From Tubiluchus corallicola (taxonomy: Eukaryota > Priapulida > Priapulimorpha > Priapulimorphida > Tubiluchidae), in NCBI GenBank assembly GCA_030141605.1, contig JAQGDQ010000160.1:310001-374000 (forward strand): a stretch of 64,000 bases of DNA, given 5' to 3'. Positions 13,901 to 25,900 of the stretch are shown here, piece by piece. Every line of letters begins with the position of its first letter. The first letter of the stretch is position 1. The position numbers and the translations under genes are program-made. The notes beneath the pieces were generated by a model that saw nothing but the letters and a program-made list of their open reading frames with translations, was not told where the DNA came from and made no database searches.

Positions 13901-16900
13901 GAGGGCTAAAATCAAGGTTATTAATGAAGCAAGTTTCCTGTCTAGTAACATAAAAATGCAGATAAATTAATGTACTAAATTATTAAATTCCCAATTTAAT
14001 ATTTAAGTCCACAAAGAGTTACAACCAATAATCTCAAAAACTACACAAAGTTAAGCCACAGTTCTTATTGCCTTTCTTCATGAGCCACAGTAACTCAATG
14101 AAAATGTAATCAGTAAGTGAATGTATAGGCTTGATATTAATTTAAGTAGTATATATATTTCAGTAAGTTGTTTTTCATAGCTCCGTTTCATCTAGCCAAT
14201 TTGAAGCCCATAAATAAAAGTAATCTCTGTTTTTTTGCTGTCAAGACTTTGGAGGATTAAACTGGACCCGATATTGTAAACACTAATTATGTACAGTTAT
14301 TACTGGTATGAGTTAAAAGTCTGTAATGCTTGTTTTACGATTTACCTAAATAATGTTTCATGTGTCTTTGTGTACAAGAACGTTTATATATACATACTCA
14401 CAAGTAAACTAACTGATATTAATACTACAGTATTATAATAATCCTAGTGCTACATTGGTAATTAAGGTGTCCAACTACATCGGTAGCCGCTGTCTGTTCG
14501 CACAGCAAACTGTTCACAAGAATTTCGGGAATTTGGCAATAAGAGCAAATATACTGTATATCGGCAAAAAGTGTTCAGAATGCCGAGCCAGCTCAGAACT
14601 AGTATTTGTAAATAACATGCCTCGTTTTATGAACTGTGACTGAAAACAGACAAGTCCACACACACCACACTCGCATTCTGCAGGTTGACCCAGTTCTGAT
14701 TCAATATGCATGGTACGGTACAGCTAATAAAGTGTGTATGACCTAATCTTATGGTTTACCCAGATGTAATTTGGAATTACATAGCCACAAGCATACGCGC
14801 CATGTGAAGCCGATCAAAATATTTGCTAATAATTGCCCCCTCCCCTTCCCGACAGTGGCTTACTGGAGATGGTTTCCCCTTTTTACTTGTACAGCCTAAA
14901 TATGATCGAATCAAAAAAATACGATACACACAATTTTTTACATGCACAAAAAAATTGTAAAAATGCTACGTATAGTTCGGCATTATTGCATTTATGATGC
15001 ATTAAGATTAGCACTAATTTCACAAGTTAGAATTCGTGACGCTAAAGCGTAAGCTGACGTAGATGGAAATATACCCACTGAAACAAACTAAGAAGAATTT
15101 TAGGCTGGTATAATAGGTTTAATAATACATATTATGACATAAGAAGCTGGATCTCGAAATACTATCTTATTGAAACGAGTTTAGCCCTCGGAGACTGATG
15201 CATTAACAATTAGCTTTGACTGCATATATGGAGCAAGTACTCGAAAGGCGTACAATAAAGGCAAACATCGATTGAACATCAGCTGCCATACGAGGCCGAA
15301 GCTTACTGTAGCAGAATGAGATTACCATTAGTTTAGTAACACGACAGGCAGACCTCTCAGTCGCTCAAAGTGCACTAAGCACTGCCTGAAATGTTGTGCT
15401 TACAGACCGCTCGGTTGCCAGGGCAGTAGACGCCAAGTATTCAGTCACGATGCACCAACGTAAACAGCTGCGCAGCGGCGGCAGCGCTCAATGTAAATAA
15501 CATTTTCCAACCAATGAGTAAAACATGATTTATGATGCGTTCTGAGTATTCTCAAGCAAACCGTTGTTATTCATTCAAATGCGCTGATGGCCATATTCGA
15601 TTATTCAAGCATACATATCTACAATGCATTATTAATATGATGAAAATGTATTCGAAAATACCGATCTATTTACGAATTTAAAATTTATTCTTCGATATGA
15701 AAAGATAACTAGAAAATTTTCTTGAAAGTTCAGTGAAAATTACGCCAATGACGCTTAACATTCTACGTAATGTTTTTAAGTTGTTGTTCGTATTTTTCTT
15801 TAAGCTTGCACAGAATACACAAATTCATAATAGTCCAAAGTATAAAAAATAAGAAGACAGACATAAAAATGTATTTCGACTAGAACAATTTGTAATTAAA
15901 ATATCACACAAAGCACCAAATGTGTACATCCTTTGGGTAGAATATTCACTGATTATATGTCATATCCAATGTTTCACACAAATTTACATGATTCCAAGAA
16001 TTTCAAGTCTTACTAATTGTCATACCTTAGTTTAGCAGAAGAAACTTCTCTAGCTCAAACTGAATTTAGATTTACATTGTTAGAAGCTAAACGCTAATGT
16101 ACTTTAAAAAACAAAGTACTAATCTGCAGAAATCCGGATTTGCGTAAACGCGTCGAACTCACACTGCTTTTTCTCAAATGCCATCATAAATATTTTTTAT
16201 TTGGCTTATATGTGTGTTTTATAGAATTTTAAGTCTGAAGTAAAAGTGTGAATTGAATAAAAGAAGATTTGCCAAATACCAAATAATTTCATTTAGCAAA
16301 TAAAAACACGCTAATTCACATTATGAACAGGTCCTTTGCCACAAGTGAATTACAGATTTTAATGCAGATTTCAACAAACAAATTAATAAAGTGCAGAATC
16401 ACAGACATTACGAGATGTGTGTACACCAAACAAGTTCTATACTTGTAATGCAAAGACAGTGCAAACATACACTGTCTTTGTACACCTCTATTCCTGCATC
16501 TAGCATTTACACACAAACAAAAAATTTCGATTTATTCAACTGTAGTTACTAGACCCAAATGGCTAAATCCTATAAACGACAGAATAGTGACGACTACACT
16601 GCCGAGATTTGGTTCAACAGCCTAAAATCGTAAATATTTAACAGGGCGTAAACTTATATAACACTCGATTCTAAACGCCTTCATTCATTGCATAAGTACA
16701 TTTCATCAGCAGTTTTGAGAAGGGAGAATGCATACTGCCCAACAAGAAAGTACCAAGGGTAAGGAGCGTTACAACGAAATCAAACCCCCTATACGATATG
16801 TTCACAGTTATAGGTACGCATTTAAGTCCCCATAGCCAGAAATTAATTAATAATCAGTTTCAGTTAAAACACTATATTAAAAGACAAAACTTGGCAGTAA

Positions 16901-19900
16901 AATTAATATTGAACTAATTAATGATAATTAAGAAAATAATAATTAAAAAGTAAACGGTTGAACTAAAAAGCACCCATGGTGGTAGTTTATCAAAAAAGTC
17001 TCAAATTACAAGAGGCTGTCTCTATACACACGTTTTAGAATTCTTGAAAATGCTTTATAAACCTATTTCGTTCACCAGCATCAGAAGCTTTGGTAGCGAT
17101 TTTGTTCACCAGTAAAAGATAAAGTCGTAAATATTCAACAGTGCATAAAATTATGACAACACTCACTCAATTTTAAATACCTTCCTTCATGGTATAAGTA
17201 CATTTATGAGCAGTGTGAACGCATAATAGCAATGCAGTAGTATGATACTGAACTAACTTACATTGCAGCATTACATTACAGGATTGCCCAACAGACTGTA
17301 CATCAATTACGATATAATCAAAACCAACATAATGTTCACACTTACAATGCGTGTACAAAAATAAGTGATACTCCCTATATCACCATTCACCACAAGCTGT
17401 AATTCGATCCAAAGGCCTGCTTTCTAGGCAGCTAGCTATACGGCAACCACAGAATACTCTTGACTTTTCATACTGTGGAATTTTACAATAAAGCCAATAA
17501 AGCCACTACTTCAATTTCCAGTTTCATGTAAAACACTATCAGACTTGGCATTTAAAATAAACAATGAAGTACCCAAAAAAACTCTTAACGCTCATTATGG
17601 CTAAGTCACCAAGTATATAATTTATTGTACGCATTAAAAGCGCCTGACTTTAAAAAAACACTCTTCACAGTTTTATGCCGTCATATATGATTAGAGCTCA
17701 ATTCATTGTGTTCATTTGCCAAGTCATCACTAGCTGGGCTCCTCGGTCGTTCGTTAAATTTTTAACCCATTATAATTAATTCTCAGAAACACTTTGGCAT
17801 TACAGGTATTAGAATGAATACTTTTTACAGTATTTCAAGATAGGATAGGATGTGAAGTTGTGAACAATCATCCTGTTTTCCTTTAACTAAGATACCGCCG
17901 CGAAACCCGCCCCTAAATTTGGCATTAATTCATTATTACACACTAAAGCCTAAAGGCGTTGGAAAAATAATAAAATGTCACGATTTGTAAGACGCATTCA
18001 CCTATTTAATGCGGGCTTTGCTTTTTTATTTCCTAAACGCTACATAAATAAGTAGACAGTGACTTAGAATGAGAACAAGTTTACTTTTGTAAATGAATGT
18101 TGTTAATAGTAAATGCGGGGCAGATCAGTCAAAATATCCCTATTTTTAGGGAAAACGTTACAAATGATACCAAGAACAGGTACGTAGGTGTAGCAACCTA
18201 TCCAATGTCAGGGACCCGTTCTAACTCCCACACTGCCCACTTCGTACTTGTTTGTAAATTTGACAATCTACTGTACACCGGCAGCAAGCATCGTCTACTG
18301 CACTGCCGCTCAAAGGGCACCTAGCATTCAGTTACGAAGAGAAATCTATTCGTAAATCAGCTAGCTACTGTACACACTACACAGTCAGCCAGACAGCGAA
18401 CTGTACTAGTGATAGCGAACACCGTTTACATTATCCGCTAGCATCATTTTTTATATTTTCCGAAACACGATAGTAATGAATTGAATAAATTATTAAAATT
18501 GATCGCGATAAAATAAATGGCAGATGCTAACCTTTAAATCAACAGTTCTGAGTACAGCGCAGTCAATAAAAAAGAAGGTCAGGTCAGCAGATCAGTCATA
18601 TTTAAGTCAATAGTCATTCAATGCACTAGTCATTAAGCTTTACGCACACATTATTCAAAAAAAAATTGTTGACAAAAATCATCATGGTTACTCAAATTCT
18701 GCGAAAAAGAAATTCTGCAAATTGCTTAACGTAAGAGAAAATGCATTTGCGCTCGTTTGTAACTCGAAAGCATCGAAGCATCTAATGTTTATTTAGCCAC
18801 AAATTTTAAAAATGTCCATATTGAGGGAATGGAAAACAGATCTGGAAAATATCAGTACTTTTAAAGATAAGTCAAAATGCTATTACTAAAACAAGAAATC
18901 AATTGAGACGGAACCTTCACACGTCGATTTTAATTCAGATTTGATGTAGGTAAAAACGGCATGGTAAAATGGCACACTTAGTAAAATATGAGTTTATCTG
19001 CATTAAGTTAGTATTACATTATAAACAGAAGCAAACAAATTTTAAAATTTATTCTTTATTAATAATTATTATCATAAAATGCGATATATTCAAGGCACAC
19101 GGATTTCACTGCTTGTAAACATCACCACATGTAAAATATAACCATCATCAACTGTTTGATATTATAGGAATAAAACGATGATAGTAATAAAACAAAAGGC
19201 TTAAAATGTAATATCATTAAAAAGCAGTAAAGCCTGATAAAAATGACTTAAGAGTAAACTATATCACTTCATTGTTATTGTACTGCTCAAATTAATGACG
19301 AATGCTGTGATTAGCTAATTAGCAAACAGTGCGTTTTTTAAACAAGCAATAATACGCTAACGTTGCGATCTTGCTTTTAATCTGTTACCTACTGGTCCCG
19401 CTTTGCTCAAGAACGTATGGAAGCTACATGCTTAACCGCAATTTCCTTTAAAAGCCTTCCTTGCACAGAACGCTAAACGAACTATCAAAATACTTGTCCG
19501 AAAGTGAGCCTAATAAGCAGCGTCTACTGTACATTAAATGTTGCATCGTAATTATTTTCTTATTACTGAAATTACATGTACATCAAAGCAATACACGAGC
19601 CATTTTCACAATGCTTGCGCCCAATGAAAGATATCACTGCAACATGCTTTGTTTAAACAGTTTAACACACGTATTACGAAATATAATTTAAGTCTATTGC
19701 ACAAAATGGCGTACTTTCTTAAAAGGCGGTTATCACGAATTCCTCCGCCCCAAGATTAACTTCTATGGTTAAACTTCCAACATTTATACTAGACAATAAT
19801 GTGGCAACAGACAAAAGTGAGAGGGCAATTCCACGGTTAGTAATGTTACATTTTCGGGATGTTCTCATGTTTTTAAAAAGAGCATTTCTTTATCTATTAA

Positions 19901-22900
19901 GTCTGATATTAAGTCTCACTCACGTTACAATACATCAGTCCAGTCTAGTTCTACAATACAGGAAGGATAGAATGAAAACATTTCACGGAACAATAAAGAA
20001 GAAAGCATTGCCTTTAATGTCGGCTAGTAACGTTACAAAAAAAATGACAAAAGAAATTAATGAGCATCATTGAATGGAAAGTTGCCTAAAATGGAATATG
20101 CCTCAAAGAAACTACAGTTATTCATGACTTCTAGCTTTAAGGGCAATATTCAAGCCAAATATATTCACTCATTATTATAAGTTTGCCTGAGAATTAAAGA
20201 CGAAAATCATGGTTAGTAAGGTTACAGTTTGTCCAGTGACAACAATGACTTACAAAATTGTGCTAAATCAATACAAGTTTTGTCAAGAGACAATGTACAT
20301 AAGAAGAAACATTAGAAAAGACATGAAACTCTCAATTCAGTCTATGAACGTATGAATGCAGTTATATTTAAAAAAACGGGGATTATTAATTAGCAAAACT
20401 ACAAAAAGTATCACTTTAAATGATTGGGTTGAGTCTTAACCACAGTTCCGTAATGATAGCAATCACAGTTAGTTATGTCACTGAATTCTGTGTTGACTAC
20501 ATGCAAGTACAGTAGCATTGCAAACATCATATGTGTACTGAAGACACACTGCTCACTGAATATAGCATGCAGTTACGTTTGCTTAAATTAATCACCTATT
20601 GTTTTATGCTGCCTTCTAGTGTCTTACTTTCACTTATTTCTTTGATCAGGACCTGTCCATAGGTGTCATATTCACTCATATCAAATAGTTAATAATGTTA
20701 CAGCTTGGTTAGTAATGTTACACATTTGAATCATAATATTTTTAACTTCTATTATGGTTAGTGGTATTTGTTTTCATATTTTAATTAGTCACTACACACA
20801 GTAAGAAAGTTTGAAATAATTTGATTCATGGACATTTTATATTCTCGGGGGTAAGTGAATTCACATTTCGGTTAGCAACGTTACATGGCTTGGAGAGAGT
20901 GGGGAAATGCAACTACACTGGCATTTTCAAGACATATCTGTCAATTTTACAAACATAAATCCATGAAGGCACTACACTGCCTATATGAATTTGATACTTC
21001 TGATTGGAAAGTATTATTTACTTTGATTAGATAGCTTTTTTACTATTACACAGATTTTGCCAATGAAATATAGCAAGTACACTCATTCAAAAGTGGTGAA
21101 TTCACCATTTGAAACTAACCATAACCCTGACAAATACTTTTCCCTGAAACTTCAATGTGTCTTTTACTAAGTCAAACACAAAAATCGTGGAAAAAAACAA
21201 ATCGAAATTTTAGGGTCATGTCCCTCTAATTGCGGAATTGCCCTAGTGGTATGTAGAAATATTTTAGGTTCACCACACATTTTTAACTGTTAGGAAATGA
21301 AATTTCAAAATGTTGATACATACATGTGCACATAGCTAGACTGCTAGAGATTGTAATGTAAGTCTTAAAGCCAGATGACAAGCAAATAATTCTCCAACAG
21401 CCACCAGATTTGTTAACAAGAACGCCACATGGAACCACTGAGTTCCAGCTCTAGGCCGTTGACATGATTATGCCTACTTGTACTACATGTACTGCTACTG
21501 TTCAGCGTCGAGACCCTGAAAATACCAACTCGTTGCTTGATTTTTGAACCGTGAAACTCACTGCAACCACGCTTGTACAGTTACCAGTCATGCACGCTGT
21601 GAAGTGCTGCTAGTTAAACAGTTATCTCATTCAAGATGGAACGCCTTGGCTGTGCAGAGGAAACAGCATTTTTAAAGATGTGCAATGGAGTGCAATGCAA
21701 TACCAGCAATATTTAAGAAGTACTGATTAGCAAGTAGATGCAAGTAGCAATTCAAAATCATGAATTTATAACTTTATCTTTAAATTTCGATGCACTAAAA
21801 TAATTTAACAGCTTTATATTGTGATGGACTAAACCAGTAAACCCCCACAATTTATTGTACTAGGGTAAATTCAGATTCCAGCCAGTATGTCTTTATTTTC
21901 TTATGGAACCAGTCTGGACTGTGTTCAATCATTTCTCAATGAAATCAATTAAGACTCACAAAATAGCTCTGCTTTAAGAAACTGAAGCCACGACACTTAA
22001 AACTTTTAAAATTCATTATTAAAGTTATATAGTGTATGCTGCTGTAATATATTGTTCAGCTTTCTGGTTCAACTATTATGAGATTAATGTAACATATAAA
22101 AAAGGTATCAGAACGCTTTTTAATCTTCAAATTGACTGCTCAGATTGGTTTACAGTATTTTAATGTAGGCATAAGAAAGGCTATTATTTCGGTGAATTGT
22201 AGTATAGAAAACTCTAGCAAAATGATCCTAATAAAGATTATGAATAGTGATTGTATGTATTTGTCATCTTGTGTGGACAATGCGTTACACAAACAATAAC
22301 CAATCACACTAACAGTCGTTGTTACTTACATTATCATACTTACGTAAACTGTATTTTTATTGTTGTCAATACGAACACAGCTGTTTTTGTCCATTCACAA
22401 GTAGGATTTACTAACATTTAGTTTATATATATATTATATAGGCCTAATTTATTATATGTTATATGCTTGTGAAAATCTGAAATAACACATTAATTTAATT
22501 TACTTTATAACAAGAATAATCTCGCTGTCAGCACTTTATATATATTTTTCACTTTCCCATGTGAGAGTAAATAACAACTTACTTTTTTCTTTTGCTAATC
22601 ATAATTCAGACCCTAGACTAGGGGTGAATTGAACTCACATTTTCATCAATCGAACCGAAACCGATTTTTGATGGATAGATGCACCGAATAGAAGCCTAAC
22701 TGAATGATTGACCATGCTGCCAAACTGAATTAAATTTGGAATACCAGACTGAAGCTGAACCAAATTTTTTACAAAAAAAAACTCAATAGACTTTTTTGTA
22801 ATTTCAATTGAAAAGGATTATAAACTCTGTAATGTTTTGTAGTTTTAAGTTGGTGGTGAATGGTGAGTGATGAGCTATGTAAAATTATTCTGATTAACAA

Positions 22901-25900
22901 AATCAGTGCTTGGATTTTATGCTTAATATTATGTAGTAAAGTATTAAGTATTTCACAAGCAGCCCCAATTCTTTCAAAATTTGCTCAAACTATTTTGTAT
23001 CTATAGGCCTAATCAATAAAAACAGCATTTAAGCAAAACTGAAATAATATAATTGTTTAAGAGCTCAAGTTCTCATTGATTTATTTTGTAGTGTATAAGT
23101 GAATACAAGACTGCCAGGCTGTTGCGCATTGACACGACTTGTGTACAGACAATGCATCACATTTTTGGAGTTATTATATACAGAAACAGAAAGCAAAATG
23201 TTGGCTGTTGTGCCACGTTCACTGGTTACTATCAGCTTTTTTCGGGTCATTCAGTTTGTTTAATGTAATTTTCAACGAATATGGCAATTATTAAAAAGGT
23301 AACTTCAGTATAACTACATCGGAGGTTCATTGAGCTTTTGTAATTACAACCGAAGTTTAATAGAATGGATTTTCATACTCATATCCACAGAAAAAATTTG
23401 GTGATCTGAATATTAGATGCATCCCTGCCATGGATCCTCTAGGTTTATTACTAGACCATTAAGTAACACAGAGGAAGGAGCTCTCACCACATCTATTCAT
23501 TTTCCTGCTTGAACCTGGCAAAAGTTCCAGTTAACAAAAGGCATTTATCAAAAAGCTCTAAAATTCTGATTAACAAGTCATGATATATTATATGCCTAGG
23601 AACTATTATTTGAAATAAAACTACGCACTAGAAGAAAATATAGAATTCTTACCTTTTAACTCGCGGCTAACCAAATTTGATAGATTAGGTTCTTCGCCAT
23701 AGTAAAATATCCACAGTTCTTTGGTATAAAGCAAATGTGGTGGAGTCCGATCTATACCATGATGCATTGTTTGGTCTGCACACTTCACCTTCCGCCATAC
23801 ACACAATATATCTGATGCAACACATTTCGCAAATGAAACTAAAACAGGGTCTTCCGTAGGATCAATCGTCCCATATGAGCTGTTAGCATTAGTTGGTATA
23901 AATCGACGCCATTTTATTCCAGTTAAATCAGTCTGAAAAAGTCAAAATTGCAATTTAAAACTAACAAAATATTTAATAGACAGCAGCTTCGAATCAACAT
24001 AATTGGAAACTAACTGACTTTATCTAGCTAGCAGATTTCTACATGTATGCAGTTGTATTCTTAAACAAACACAGTGCTTTTATATATGAAGTTTAATACA
24101 TACATGAATATTTTTGAGTTTTTTATGTAAAGTACAAGTTAAAATGCAAGATTTAATTCAACCTCTTAAAGTATAAAAAAAGGAAAGCAAACTTTATTTA
24201 TGTCAAAATCGAACATTTTTTAAGAAAAATCCCACAACCTAGTTTATAAACAATTTTATTATAAACTATAACGTTTTGAGAATATGCTCGTTCTGTTCAG
24301 ATCGTTAAAGTATATGATCTAAGGAATTATAAAATTTCAATGGCGAACATTTAGACAAGAGTTGCTACTAATCACAGTGAACACTCTTAGTGTAATTTGA
24401 TTTAATGATGGTCAGCTAGTGATGTTATGAAGAGAAAATCCATAAAACGTTCACTATTAAATCAAAATTTTTTATAATTACGTCAATGAAAACTTGGCAA
24501 ACATTTCAACATTAAAACAGTGCCCCACTTCATTTACATGAGTAGTTATCAAGATTTACATGAGTAGTTATCAAGATTTACATGTAGGCCTATTGTAAAT
24601 AAACCCATAACATTATTAAAAAAGTCTGCTTAAATAATGTTTACATGTACTTACTGTGACAATAGCAGCTTTACTATGTCAACACTGGTGAGTTTTTTTT
24701 ATATATTTTTACTTAAATCTACAAACTTTGAAACTTTTCAAAGAGGGCTTTTATGATGTAAAATTAGTTTATATTCTAATCTAATGAATGTTCAAAATTA
24801 ATCCTGATAAATTTTTCTACCCAACTAAAACGTATGAAGTGTAACTGAATGCGAAAAATGCAATTTAAAACATGAAAAAATTTGTCTAAATAATTCTGGC
24901 TTACACTAGACAGTTTTTGGATGTCTGACAGCTTTTGAGTATAATTGTATCAAACATTCAGTATAAGCTAATCAAAGTATAATTGACTATCAATCAGATT
25001 TGAAAAAAGAGAAAGAAAACCACAACAAACAATGCCATTAATTTAAAAACAGAGAATTTATTTATTTGTTCTTTTATACATTTCCAAAACTTATACAACC
25101 TCCAAGTACTTAATAAGATACTGAATTTAAAAGGGAAAACATAAAACATGTAATATAAATGAAGAAATGGTATAGCCCTGGAACTTTGCACATAAAAACA
25201 CTGGCATTACTTTATAAAGATACACTGGTTGTGTGTCTGCACAGTGATGACCTATAAAACCTTCATACGGGAAGCAGCAGTTATGTCAGTTGTATCTAAT
25301 TCATAAGCATTTTAACGTTTATTTAACACACTTCTTGTAGGTAAGAGAATACATAGTTACAAACTGTTAGCCTCTAGTTAACTGTGATGATTACTTCTAA
25401 GTAAACCTAATTCAATGGTCACTAGTTGTCAGTTGCTACAATTTCAGTTTTGTTTTTAAATCAATGATATTACATTTAAGCTTAACCATTTATTAGAGAG
25501 AATCTAGAGTAACGAACACTTCTTGCATTCTTTGTATTTCTTATGACCTCAGAATCACTCGCAATCACAGATTTATTAATAGGGTACCCATTATCTAAAA
25601 AGTCTTCTATTTTTCAGCCATTGTGCACATTTAGGGAAGACCGAACCACAAACAGAGTGGGGAATCAACTGCCATCTGAAATTGCTAAAACTTCTTCAGT
25701 GAACAAGTTCAAGAACAAGTTGGATAGATATTTTGATACAAAATATGGGGTTACAATGAGCTTGCTTGATTAACCTCTACCAGTACCACTCTTATAAGTT
25801 ATATTTTAAGAGTGGCGGTATGTGGAAATAGAAAAATAATGTAAACTGTTCATAGGAGACAGGTGCCTCACTGTTCGTTACAGATAATAAGTGAACATAT

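Larger units (their letters stand above)
13551..23652. other. 10.1-kb MED13 intron 2: repeats, no gene found
   Basis: No exon with MED13 similarity or other recognisable coding sequence was seen on either strand. Contents are a C10 tract (13665-13674), GC-richer patches near 15.25-15.50 kb and 18.18-18.44 kb, a short hairpin (16451-16480) and an old direct duplication (16.6-17.6 kb). It also holds a 1.4-kb repeat-bearing element (19822-21244) and a decayed hAT-like element (22619-23427). Confidence 0.6.

Noticed and set aside
16451-16480. Hairpin as a microRNA precursor
   Set aside because: An 11-bp stem is far below the roughly 22-bp-plus stem needed.
19765-20073. 102-codon plus ORF as a transposase
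   Set aside because: It crosses the boundary of the candidate element at 19822 and shows no transposase motif.
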